Positions 47,192 through 55,798 of a stretch of 64,000 bases of DNA are shown one piece after another (the first letter of the stretch is position 1; every line of letters starts with the position of its first letter). This DNA is from Dinoroseobacter sp. (GTDB lineage: Bacteria > Pseudomonadota > Alphaproteobacteria > Rhodobacterales > Rhodobacteraceae), in contig JASJAW010000019.1 of assembly GCA_030066795.1 (NCBI GenBank), positions 1-64,000 on the forward strand, read 5' to 3'. Below the pieces are notes generated by a model. It was not told the origin of the DNA, ran no database searches, and saw nothing but the letters and a program-made list of their open reading frames with translations. The position numbers and the translations under genes are program-made.

Positions 47192-47947
47192 CTAGTGCTC
47201 TTCGAAAATCCGCCCGCGCCCGCTGAGCTTGTCCTGGATGCCGGCCGCGCGCAGGGCGGCCCAGGCGCTCACAGTGTTGATTGCAAGAGCGGGTTTGTTC
47301 ATCCAGCGCTCTGCCTCGGCGCACACAGCTGCCCCTGCGAGATTGGTGCCAACCTGAACAAACGCTTCCACGTCAGGGCTGTCCATCGCCTGCAATTCTG
47401 CACGGATACGGCTTTCCGGCACTTGTGCGATCGCGCGCGGGCTGGGGCACTCCAGACCTTTTAGGGCAACCACGTCGAAGCCCGCTTCAGAGAGCCAGTT
47501 GCGCACTTGCTCATCGCCTTTTGGCATATGCGGGGTCAGCACCGCGATGCGGCTGACGCCAAACGCCCGCAGACCGGAGGCCACCGCGTCTGATCCGAGG
47601 ATCACCGGCACCCCCGCATGATCCGAGAGCTTCGTCTTGAGGTCTTCAGAGCCGTCCAGTCCGCCCCAGAAGGCTTCCAGTGCCACTCCCATTATCAGGC
47701 TGTCTACTCCGGCCGTCATAACCTGATCTGCGGCGACCTCGATCCCCGCGCGCATCGCCGCGACATGGTCGAGAAAATTGTCGGTCGAGATCTTCTTGTT
47801 GGAGATCGGAATGCGGCCAAGGTGAAAAGTGACACCCGGCACCCGCACTGCATCCGTTTCCGGTTGCACGATCGTGTTTGTCGAGGGGACTACAACTCCG
47901 ATTTTCTGCCGCGCACCAAGGGCATCGGGAGGTGTGTCACGCGTCAT
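47192..47947 (-). CDS. Asp/Glu racemase-superfamily enzyme, maleate isomerase/AMDase-like
   Basis: The ATG at 47947 (MTRDTPPDALGARQKIG) has AGGAA before it. The 251-residue protein begins KIGVVVPSTNTIVQPE, typical of the maleate isomerase and arylmalonate decarboxylase branch. The first catalytic Cys region is replaced by SLIMGVALEAFWGG without cysteine. In the second half CAEAERWMNKPALAINT holds a cysteine, but somewhat off the usual site. It overlaps the monooxygenase gene (ATGA). I infer a decarboxylase or cis-trans isomerase role, not a racemase, from its neighbours. Confidence 0.7.
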   Translation of the reverse strand: MTRDTPPDALGARQKIGVVVPSTNTIVQPETDAVRVPGVTFHLGRIPISNKKISTDNFLDHVAAMRAGIEVAADQVMTAGVDSLIMGVALEAFWGGLDGSEDLKTKLSDHAGVPVILGSDAVASGLRAFGVSRIAVLTPHMPKGDEQVRNWLSEAGFDVVALKGLECPSPRAIAQVPESRIRAELQAMDSPDVEAFVQVGTNLAGAAVCAEAERWMNKPALAINTVSAWAALRAAGIQDKLSGRGRIFEEH

Positions 47948-49161
47948 GATGCTTTCCTTTGCGTTTCTTCCAGTTTCCTCAGTCCGGTCAGAAGCGAGGC
48001 GTTCATAACCCACGCTTTATGCCGTGCCGGGTCGTCGCAGGTACCTTGCAATTCGGCTTTCGCCGCAGCCCTTTGCTCGGGCGTTTTCGCCTCAAGGCGT
48101 TTCTTGTTCTGAATGGTCTGCGCCTGAACGTAGTCCTTTGCGATCTGCCGGCGTTCGGCATCATAGGCGTCGAACAGGGCGTCCGCCTGGTGTGGCTCCG
48201 CCGTGGACTGAACGAGTTTTGCGGCCAGGTTCACGGCGTCATGGATACCGGAGTTCATGCCCAGCCCCCCGAGCGGATTGTTCACATGCGCCGCGTCGCC
48301 CGCAAGAAAGACCCGTCCTTTGCGGAACGCCGCGGCGACCCGCTGGTTCACGGCGTAAATGTTGCGATGTGATATGTCGGCGAGACCGAGGGTCGGCTCG
48401 AGCCCTGCCAGTTGCTCGGACACGTACTTGTCCGAAAGTGCGTCGATGCCCCTGTCGGATGCAGGCGCAGGGAAGACTGTGCGCCAAAGGCCCGGCGGCC
48501 CGTCATGTGGCACCTTGAAAAGCGCGCACCACTGGCTTGGGTCCAGCACATAGTTTCGCACCTGAAACCCACGCTGAAAGAAATCGTAGGGTGTTGTCAG
48601 GACCAGAAAGCGTTCTTCGTAGGTGAAGCCTTCGAAGGCGACACCAAGGCCCTTTCGGGTCGCACTGCGGCCTCCGTCGCAGCCCACCAGATAGTCTGCA
48701 TGCAGACTGCCTTCCCCTTCTGGCCCTCTGTACTGCAAGTTGACGCCTGTTGCGTCTTGCGTGAACCCGGTGACTTCCGTTGCCAAGCGCAAGGTGCCTG
48801 GGCGGAGCGCCTCGATGGCCTGCGCATTGGTATCCGCAACCTTGAATTGCTCGCATTGCAACGCAAAAGGGTGCGGGGTTTCTCCTTGCAAGCGCCCGTA
48901 GTCGAATTCGGCAATTACGCTGTCCGTTGCTCGATCTCGAAACTGAAAGACGGCCGCTTTCAGGCCCTTCGCAATGATTTCACGACCTGTTCCCAGTCCG
49001 TCCAGCATTTCCAGCGTCGGTGGCTGAAGCGTTGCAGCTCGCGGGTCTGCCGGGAGGCTGTCTGCCTGTTCGAATAAGGTTACGTCGATGCCGGCCTTGA
49101 CCAAGGCAAGCGCCACCGAGGTTCCAACCGGACCCGCGCCCGTGACAGCGACATGTGTCAT
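47944..49161 (-). CDS. FAD-dependent aromatic-ring hydroxylase (class A monooxygenase)
   Basis: This group A flavoprotein monooxygenase of the PHBH/MhpA type has 405 residues. The N-terminal VTGAGPVGTSVALAL binds FAD, LVGCDGGRSATRKGLG is the DG motif and FLAGDAAHVNNPLGGLGMN is the GD motif. It uses NAD(P)H and oxygen to hydroxylate an aromatic or heteroaromatic ring in the cytoplasm. The ATG at 49161 has AGGAGG five bases before it; the track start (49266) lies in the preceding gene. It sits between the molybdenum hydroxylase and the racemase-like gene, all overlapping by four bases. Confidence 0.85.
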   Translation of the reverse strand: MTHVAVTGAGPVGTSVALALVKAGIDVTLFEQADSLPADPRAATLQPPTLEMLDGLGTGREIIAKGLKAAVFQFRDRATDSVIAEFDYGRLQGETPHPFALQCEQFKVADTNAQAIEALRPGTLRLATEVTGFTQDATGVNLQYRGPEGEGSLHADYLVGCDGGRSATRKGLGVAFEGFTYEERFLVLTTPYDFFQRGFQVRNYVLDPSQWCALFKVPHDGPPGLWRTVFPAPASDRGIDALSDKYVSEQLAGLEPTLGLADISHRNIYAVNQRVAAAFRKGRVFLAGDAAHVNNPLGGLGMNSGIHDAVNLAAKLVQSTAEPHQADALFDAYDAERRQIAKDYVQAQTIQNKKRLEAKTPEQRAAAKAELQGTCDDPARHKAWVMNASLLTGLRKLEETQRKAS

Positions 49162-51464
49162 CCTGCCTCCTGTATGTTGTTTATGGCTTGCAGTGCAGAC
49201 CAGACGCGGTGCGGGCTCGCGGGCATCTGCAAATGCCGTGCGGCCTTCGGGCCAATGGCATTGCAAACCGCGTTCATGCAGGCCGGCAGCGCGCCAACTG
49301 TGCCACTTTCCCCTGCGCCCTTAACGCCAAGCGGGTTCGCGTCGGTCGGGGTCGGGCAGTGCAGGACCTCAATAGAACACAGGTCGCTTGCGCGTGGCAT
49401 TGCATAGTCCATCAATGATCCGGATAGCAGCGCGCCGTGGTCATCATAGACGATCCGCTCCATGAGGGCTTGCCCGAGCCCTTGGGCGACGCCGCCATGA
49501 ACCTGCCCTTCCACCAAAAGCGGGTTAATCACGGTCCCCACATCGTCGGCGACGGTATAGGCCAGCAGGCGGACCGCGCCAGTTTCCGGGTCAACTTCGA
49601 CTTCCGCAATATGGGCCCCATTCGGGAAAGTGCCTGCATCGGTCGGTACAAACGCCTCCGCGACATAGGTTTTTCCCGTGCGGCGTGAGATGTCTTCGAG
49701 CGTGATCGTCAGGTCGGTTCCGGCAATTCGATACACGCCCCGGTCGCAGGTGACGTCAGCCTGGTCCACTTCGAGAAGGTCGGCCGCGTCCTCATGCGCT
49801 TGAGCCAGTACGTCACGGCTCGCCACATTCATCGCTGCGCCGATCGCCCCCATGGTGCGGGAGCCGAACGTCCCAACGCCTTTGGCAACCTCTGCGGTGT
49901 CGCCTGCAACAACCGTGACCGTGCCCTGCCAACCCAGATAGTGATCCGCAACTTGTGACAGAGCGGTTGCGTGTCCCTGACCCGCGTCTCCGGACCCCAC
50001 GCGCAATTCCAATCCCTCGGGCGCCACAGTGATTTTGGCAAACTCCGGCAACTGCGCTCCTTTGGGGCCGCCACCCGCAGGTTCGATCGCGCAGGCAATC
50101 CCGAACCCGCGCAGCATGCCACGCGCCGCAGAAGCCTGCTTTCGATCTTCAAAACTGTTGACGTTTGCTGCTTTCAGCGCGGCGCGCAGAGCGGCGGGGA
50201 AGTCACCGCTGTCGTAAGTGAAGCCAAGCGGCGTGTCCCAGGGCAGCCTCTCGGGAGGGATCATGTTGCGCAGTCGGAGTTCGATCCTGTCACGTCCCAG
50301 GGTGTCTGCGGCAAGGTCGACCATCCGCTCCATAACGTAGATCGCTTCGGGCCGCCCGGCGCCGCGATAGGGCGCCATATGAACGCTGTTCACGTGGACG
50401 CCGCGCATAATTGCGTGGATCACAGGCGTGCGATAGACGCCGACCAGCCCCGGCAGGTTCGAGGTCATCGGGTGGCTGGCCATCTGGCCAAACTGAGCTC
50501 CGATCGGTGCGTAGCCGTCCACCTGTAGTGCCAAAAAGATCCCGTCTTTATCGAGTGCCAACGCGACATCGACTGACTGCTCGCGCGAAGCCGTATCTGA
50601 CAGGAACGCATCGCTCCGCGTGGCTTGCCAGCGAACAGCGCGCCCTGTCGCCCGTGCAGCCAGAAGTGCCAGCGCATCTTCGGGGAAAGCCCCGTTGCGC
50701 ATGCCGAAAGAGCCGCCCGTGTTGGTTTTGCGAACTCTGATCCCATCGGGCTCCACGCCCAGAACCTGAGCCAGTTCGGTCTGTACCCGATGTGGCGCTT
50801 GCGTGCCGGTGTAAAGCGTCATCTGGCCGTCCGGATCGCAGATTGCCATGCCACCTCTTGGCTCCAAGGTGACGGCCGCGACCCGGCTGATCTCTATCCG
50901 CGTGCGAATGAGGTGATCCGCCTGTGACGCGATAGCATCAAAGCCCTCGCGGGACCCAAGCTCGTAGGAAAACGAGACGTTGCTTTCGTGATCAGGCCAG
51001 ACCCTCGGAGATCCTTCTTCTGCACCTTTCCGGGCATCGGTGACGACAGAGCTTTCCTCAACCTCCAGCCACACGGCTTCTGCCGCATCGAGAGCTTGTT
51101 CTTTGGTCTCGGCCACAACGATCGCCACGGGTTCGCCGACCCAGGTCACGCGGTCCTTTGCCATTGGGAAGAACGGCGTTGCCTGAACCTCGCATCCCTT
51201 CGGAACATAACGCACGGGAAATGGGTGCAGGTTCTGCTGATCCTGACCACCCAAAACATGAACAACGCCCGCCATGCCGCGCGCTGTGTGAAAATCAAGC
51301 GTAGTGATACGACCCGCCGGGTAGGGGCTGCGCACGACTTCCATCCAAAGTGAATTTGCGACAGCTACGTCTGCGATGAACTGCCCGTGTCCGCGTACCA
51401 AGCGTCCGTCTTCATCCCGGATTTGGGCGCTTCCAAACCGCGATTTATTTCGCTCCATGCGCAT
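49158..51464 (-). CDS. Xanthine-dehydrogenase-family molybdopterin large subunit
   Basis: This 768-residue large subunit of a molybdenum hydroxylase (CoxL/XdhB type) shows YTGTQAPHRVQTELAQVLG and TGGSFGMRNGAF, with the active-site Glu in VKGAGESGTVGALP. The loop PYRGAGRPEA equals the form II signature (AYRGAGR) rather than that of true CO dehydrogenase (AYRCSFR). It hydroxylates a heterocycle or aldehyde. Its iron-sulfur and FAD-binding partner subunits are not next to it or anywhere in the window. The TRAP transporter precedes it by two bases and the monooxygenase follows with overlap. Confidence 0.82.
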   Translation of the reverse strand: MRMERNKSRFGSAQIRDEDGRLVRGHGQFIADVAVANSLWMEVVRSPYPAGRITTLDFHTARGMAGVVHVLGGQDQQNLHPFPVRYVPKGCEVQATPFFPMAKDRVTWVGEPVAIVVAETKEQALDAAEAVWLEVEESSVVTDARKGAEEGSPRVWPDHESNVSFSYELGSREGFDAIASQADHLIRTRIEISRVAAVTLEPRGGMAICDPDGQMTLYTGTQAPHRVQTELAQVLGVEPDGIRVRKTNTGGSFGMRNGAFPEDALALLAARATGRAVRWQATRSDAFLSDTASREQSVDVALALDKDGIFLALQVDGYAPIGAQFGQMASHPMTSNLPGLVGVYRTPVIHAIMRGVHVNSVHMAPYRGAGRPEAIYVMERMVDLAADTLGRDRIELRLRNMIPPERLPWDTPLGFTYDSGDFPAALRAALKAANVNSFEDRKQASAARGMLRGFGIACAIEPAGGGPKGAQLPEFAKITVAPEGLELRVGSGDAGQGHATALSQVADHYLGWQGTVTVVAGDTAEVAKGVGTFGSRTMGAIGAAMNVASRDVLAQAHEDAADLLEVDQADVTCDRGVYRIAGTDLTITLEDISRRTGKTYVAEAFVPTDAGTFPNGAHIAEVEVDPETGAVRLLAYTVADDVGTVINPLLVEGQVHGGVAQGLGQALMERIVYDDHGALLSGSLMDYAMPRASDLCSIEVLHCPTPTDANPLGVKGAGESGTVGALPACMNAVCNAIGPKAARHLQMPASPHRVWSALQAINNIQEAG

Positions 51465-51466
51465 CT

Positions 51467-52786
51467 CTAAAGCCTCAGTTCCGGCAACCAGAGCGCCAGT
51501 GCAGGGACCGCAATGAGTGCCATCAGCAGAATAAGGTCACAGATCAGATAGGGCGCAGCCGCGCGGACGATGGTCCAATACGTCGTTCCCCTCGGGGCCA
51601 CGCCCTGCATGACGAATAGGAGCAGGCCGAAGGGGGGTGTCGTTCCGCTCATTTCAATCGCCAAAAGCATAACGAGCCCAAACCAGATAGGATCAAATCC
51701 GATGGCTTGCGCGATGGGGAAGAAGATCGGGATCGTGAGCAACATCATCGAGATCGCGTCCACGAACATGCCAAGGATCAGCAGCACGACAAACATGATC
51801 AGGAGCATCGTGATGGGTTCAAAATCATAGGACGTCGCCCAACGGATCATGCCCGAGGTCGCGCCTGAGAAGGCCAAAACCTGACTGAAGGTTTTCGACG
51901 CGATGATGATGAAGAACACCATGACGGTGACGCGCAAAGTGCCCTCGAGCGATTTTGCGACCATGTCCCAGCTGAACCGTCCGTAGAGGATCGACAAGAC
52001 AAGAACCGAAAGCACACCGAATGCGGCTGCTTCCGACGGGGTCGTGATGCCAAGAAGGATCAGACCCACAACGCAGAAGACCACCAGTGACATCGGTAGA
52101 ATATAGGTACAAATCAGTCGGATCTTTTCCCCGAAAGGGGCGGTTTCGACGTCATAGGCCGGTGCTGCATCGGGGTTGCGCTTGAGCTGCAACCAGATGG
52201 TTGCGGTGTAGAGCAGCGCCAGAACAAGGCCGGGCAGGACCCCTGCGAGCAAAAGGTCCGCAATGCTGATCTGGGCGATGGAACCGAGCAATACTGCCAA
52301 GGTCGACGGGGGGATTAACAATGCCAGTCCGCCGGATCCGATGATCGGGCCGATCGACATGTGGCGCTGGTAGTTGCGCTCCTCCATCTGCGGAAGCAGC
52401 AGACCGCCCATCATCGCAGTATTGGCCATATTGGACCCGGACAGCGCGGCAAAAATCGTTCCGCAGAGAACGGAGATATAACTCAGGCGCCCGGTCGACT
52501 TGCCCATGGATCGGTCGAGTGTCTCGATGATCTTCAAGGCGATCCCGGAATGGAAAAAAAGGTTCCCCATTAGGACAAACATCGGAACGGTCACCAATAC
52601 GAAGCTCGAAACAGCTTCGCCGGTATTGGCGACCAGTTGCTCCACGCCGACCAGCCCGCCCATGAAGATAAACGCGCCAATGAGGTTCGCGATGAGAAAG
52701 GCAAAGGCGACAGGCACGCACAACGCCATGAGCCCGATCACCATGCCCAGCATAAGAAGGGCCGCTTCCCACCATTCCATCAGCAT
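51467..52786 (-). CDS. TRAP transporter 2, large permease subunit (DctM)
   Basis: This DctM-type permease has 439 residues and about 12 helices. The N-terminal MLGMVIGLMALCVPVAFAFLIANLIG and the motif ALSGSNMANTAMMGGLLLPQMEERNY are typical of the family. It follows dctQ by three bases and precedes the molybdenum hydroxylase gene by two bases, so the two are co-transcribed. It imports the substrate of the module, presumably a carboxylate, in symport with sodium. Confidence 0.88.
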   Translation of the reverse strand: MLMEWWEAALLMLGMVIGLMALCVPVAFAFLIANLIGAFIFMGGLVGVEQLVANTGEAVSSFVLVTVPMFVLMGNLFFHSGIALKIIETLDRSMGKSTGRLSYISVLCGTIFAALSGSNMANTAMMGGLLLPQMEERNYQRHMSIGPIIGSGGLALLIPPSTLAVLLGSIAQISIADLLLAGVLPGLVLALLYTATIWLQLKRNPDAAPAYDVETAPFGEKIRLICTYILPMSLVVFCVVGLILLGITTPSEAAAFGVLSVLVLSILYGRFSWDMVAKSLEGTLRVTVMVFFIIIASKTFSQVLAFSGATSGMIRWATSYDFEPITMLLIMFVVLLILGMFVDAISMMLLTIPIFFPIAQAIGFDPIWFGLVMLLAIEMSGTTPPFGLLLFVMQGVAPRGTTYWTIVRAAAPYLICDLILLMALIAVPALALWLPELRL

Positions 52787-52789
52787 GGG

Positions 52790-53296
52790 TCAGAGGCTCT
52801 CCTGGTCGGAGGTGATGCCCTTGTAGAGACTGTCACCGGTGATCAGGACGCGGGTGAACTGTACTGTGCAAAGCGCAAAGCAGATCACCACCGGGACGAA
52901 TAGAAGCCACCGGTCGAGGAAATTCGCCCGCATGTCGCCAACGCCGATATTCTGAATGGTGATGGGAACCGCGAATACCGTGACGATCGCGCAGGCCACG
53001 GCGCACAGGAAAACAACGATCTTCTCGATAGGGCCACTTATGCTTTGCGGCACAAGCGTGCGCAGCGCCTCCATCGAGACGTGGCCTTTCTCTCGCAGCA
53101 ACCACGGCGCCGCCAGCGCCGTGGAATACAGCAGCGCGTATTCGGTGATGGCTACCACCCAGTTGACTTGAAAGACCCGCAGAGTGCGCGTCGTGACATC
53201 GTAAACGATAGACACGAACATGAACGGGATGATCAGCGCTGCGAGTATCGCAAGCGTGTTCAGAAGCCGGTCGAAACCGTGCCAGAACCTGTCCAT
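52790..53296 (-). CDS. TRAP transporter 2, small permease subunit (DctQ)
   Basis: This four-helix DctQ protein has 168 residues. It starts MDRFWHGFDRLLNTLAILAA and has the family segment ALAAPWLLREKGHVSMEAL. The gap to the binding-protein gene is 29 bases and to dctM three bases. It is expected to form the membrane complex of TRAP transporter 2. Confidence 0.85.
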   Translation of the reverse strand: MDRFWHGFDRLLNTLAILAALIIPFMFVSIVYDVTTRTLRVFQVNWVVAITEYALLYSTALAAPWLLREKGHVSMEALRTLVPQSISGPIEKIVVFLCAVACAIVTVFAVPITIQNIGVGDMRANFLDRWLLFVPVVICFALCTVQFTRVLITGDSLYKGITSDQESL

Positions 53297-53325
53297 CCTA
53301 CGGGCCTTTCGGTCTTCTTGCCTGT

Positions 53326-54321
53326 TTAGCTGCCGTTCGCCTTGTCGACGATTGCGCGATACTCGGCGGCCTTGTCCTCGCCAAGGTTGGAGGCCACGTT
53401 GACCCAGAAGGTGTCCTGGAACGCCGCGGTGATCTCTGCCTCGCCCGCACCCGTCAGCACGACATCCTGTACGCCAGCCGCCGCGAGCGCTTCGGTGTTT
53501 TCTGCCTCCAAGGCTTTGGCGGCATCGTAGGCCAGCATCTCGTGCTTCTCGATCATTTCCATCAGGTAGCTGCGCTGTTCTTCGGTCAGGCCGTCAAACT
53601 TCGCTGCATTCGCCGCGATGATCGTATTGCCCTGACGCCAAGTGGGAAAAATCCGGTACTTGAGGAAGTCTTGCCAACCCGCAGAACTTACACCAATTGT
53701 TGTGAATCCGATCCCTTCGACAAGGCCGCGCTCAAGCGCCGTGTAAATGTCGCCCGCCGGTACATCGACACGTGCGATGCCAAGAGCTTGATACATGGGA
53801 TCGTAAGATGCACCACCGCGGATCTTGAGATCCGTCATGTCCATGGTGCCGTCGTCGTCAATTTTGGGCTCGGTGATGGTGTAGAACTGGAAGTTGTACC
53901 CCGTGCCCATCGCCCCAAGGAATGCAACGCCTGCACGCTCACGCGTTCCAGCATCGATGGCTTCGTGCAGGCCGGCAGCGCGCAGCTTGTCAGCCGGAAC
54001 AGACGCCGCATCAAGCGGGGTCAGTTCGGGGATCTGGCGCTGATAATACCCTGCGGGTCCGAAATAAAGGTCGATGATCCCGCGCGAGACCGCGTTCATC
54101 TGTTCGTTTCGCGGTAACGCTTCGGTGCCGCCCCGCAGGTCGATCTGAAGAATGCCAGCTCCATTTGCATTCACATCGTCCACGAATGCGAAATAGCTCT
54201 GCATCAGATCGTTTGTCGCTGGCAGTGAATACACCGCGCTCAGGCGAGCTTCTTCCGCAAGGGATGGTGTCGCGACAATAATTGCCGTCGCTGCGGCCAA
54301 GAACTTGGCATGCATAGTCAT
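53326..54321 (-). CDS. TRAP transporter 2, periplasmic binding protein (DctP)
   Basis: This solute-binding protein has 331 residues with a signal peptide (FLAAATAIIVATPSLA). The usual DctP features are present: SRGIIDLYFGPAGYY, the ligand-binding arginine region TDLKIRGGASYDPM and ALERGLVEG. The start could be the ATG at 54321 or 54315. It heads the operon of six genes that ends at 47192. The ligand is not deducible, but the downstream enzymes point to an aromatic or N-heteroaromatic carboxylate. Confidence 0.85.
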   Translation of the reverse strand: MTMHAKFLAAATAIIVATPSLAEEARLSAVYSLPATNDLMQSYFAFVDDVNANGAGILQIDLRGGTEALPRNEQMNAVSRGIIDLYFGPAGYYQRQIPELTPLDAASVPADKLRAAGLHEAIDAGTRERAGVAFLGAMGTGYNFQFYTITEPKIDDDGTMDMTDLKIRGGASYDPMYQALGIARVDVPAGDIYTALERGLVEGIGFTTIGVSSAGWQDFLKYRIFPTWRQGNTIIAANAAKFDGLTEEQRSYLMEMIEKHEMLAYDAAKALEAENTEALAAAGVQDVVLTGAGEAEITAAFQDTFWVNVASNLGEDKAAEYRAIVDKANGS

Positions 54322-54793
54322 TGGTCTTCGTTCTCCCGTGTTGATTGCACCCGCCTTGCCCGGGTTTGTCCCGGGTTCTGGGTCAGTTGGGTGTCAGGTG
54401 ATGTGAAATGGGCAAACCGCTCGGAAGGCGGCTGTGCGCCTCGCGCAGCTATCAGGCTCTTCTCCCCAATTGCCCCAAGTGCGACAAAATGTACTTCAAC
54501 CACCGCGCAGGGCAAGTAAATGTATACAAAAAATTCGAGAAAAGGCGTTGAAATTTTGATTTCCTGAAAAAAGTTCAATAAATGCAAGGCAAAATGGGTG
54601 GGGGCGAACCTGTCTGGCGCCCTGAGATAGTGTTGTGGTGCACATTTTGCATGCAGAAAGCGCACGGTATGCACGATTATTCAGAGCTTCGCGAATGCTG
54701 GATTGCTTGCTGTTCTTGCGTAACACCGACGGGACCTCGTCTCCGCGTTGTCTGCCTGGCGGACGTTTCTTGCGGCTGACCTTAAAGAGGGTC
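54322..54793. other. 472-base intergenic region upstream of TRAP transporter 2
   Basis: No gene is visible. The region is AT-rich around 54510-54600 and contains the palindrome TGTATACA at 54521-54528, the usual core of FadR-type GntR operators. It must carry the promoter for the 54321-47192 operon and the 3' end of the pxpC transcript. No strong terminator hairpin was recognised. Confidence 0.55.
54521..54528. promoter_or_regulatory. GntR-like operator palindrome
   Basis: TGTATACA inside aaatgtatacaaaa matches the TTGTATACAA-type operator of FadR/FCD GntR regulators, which often control TRAP-linked catabolic operons. No GntR gene lies in the window, so the regulator would be elsewhere. An eight-base palindrome alone is weak evidence. 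Confidence 0.4.
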
Positions 54794-55798
54794 TTACTCT
54801 CCGCTGACAGCGCCGCTTATGAGCTGATAAGCCAACAAATCACGCATATTGCGAGGATCGCGCAACAGTGGCATCAACGATTTTGGCAAGGCCTCTCGCG
54901 CTTGAGTGGCCCGGGTCTCTATCGCAATAGCCGTCTCCAGCGTGACAAACTTGAACCTTAACGGCGCCGAAGCGGTCGCTTGCGCGACCCGTGGCAGGTC
55001 AGATGGCAAGACCGAACCGATCCTGGGATACCCGCCAACTGTTTGACATTCCGACATCAGGACAAACGGGGTGCCGTCTCCGGTGATCTGGATATCACCT
55101 GGCACAATAACTTCTGAGAGGATGGTGAGCCCCGCCTCACTGGCAAAGCCGTGTCCATCGAATGTTAACTTCGCGCCCATCCGGTTCGACCGAACGTCTC
55201 TTCTGAATTCGGTCGCCTCAAAGCGTGCGATCTCGACTGACTCAAACAAATCGGTCTGCAGACTGGGGACCACCCGCACGACACCGCCTTCGAAACGTGG
55301 CGCCGGGTCCAGCGTCATCCCCACTTGGCTGCGCGGGTCTGGGCCAATGGGGAGCGCGGTGCCTGTCTCTATTGCGCCGCTGATCCCAGCTGCGATATGT
55401 GCGCTCTGCGCCCCCATGATTTCCGGCAGTAGAAGCCCGCCGCCGAGGGACAGGTAGCCGAAATTGCCAGCTTTGGCAGATCCAATTGTGAGCGTGGCAC
55501 CGGCCGGCAACAGGTGGCTTGCATTCCACCGAAGTCTCTCGCCATCCACCGCGCACTGCATGGGGGCCCCGGTCAACGCGATGCGCAAGTCCTCGGTGGC
55601 CTCGAAAACCCCACCAACCGATGCCATTTCAATCGCGGCGCTGTCTGGTTCCTGTCCAAGCAGTGCTGCCCCCTCTGCCAGCGCCAGCGGGTCCGCCGCG
55701 CCCCCCTGTGAAACACCATAGCTCAGATAGCCACGTCGCCCGAGATCCTGCACAGTCAACCCGGGTGCCGAACGTTTGACGCACAGGGACCGGCTCAT
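54794..55798 (-). CDS. pxpC: 5-oxoprolinase subunit C-like (PxpC/KipA)
   Basis: This 334-residue protein of the biotin-dependent carboxyltransferase-like (KipA/PxpC) family is the ATP-dependent partner that, with PxpB and PxpA, opens 5-oxoproline to glutamate. The N-terminal PGLTVQDLGRRGYLSYGVSQGGAADPLAL and the core SECQTVGGYPRIGSVLPSDLPRVAQ are family landmarks. It overlaps pxpB by four bases. PxpA (LamB/YcsF) is not in the window, so the enzyme may need a distant PxpA or may do another reaction. Confidence 0.85.
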   Translation of the reverse strand: MSRSLCVKRSAPGLTVQDLGRRGYLSYGVSQGGAADPLALAEGAALLGQEPDSAAIEMASVGGVFEATEDLRIALTGAPMQCAVDGERLRWNASHLLPAGATLTIGSAKAGNFGYLSLGGGLLLPEIMGAQSAHIAAGISGAIETGTALPIGPDPRSQVGMTLDPAPRFEGGVVRVVPSLQTDLFESVEIARFEATEFRRDVRSNRMGAKLTFDGHGFASEAGLTILSEVIVPGDIQITGDGTPFVLMSECQTVGGYPRIGSVLPSDLPRVAQATASAPLRFKFVTLETAIAIETRATQAREALPKSLMPLLRDPRNMRDLLAYQLISGAVSGE

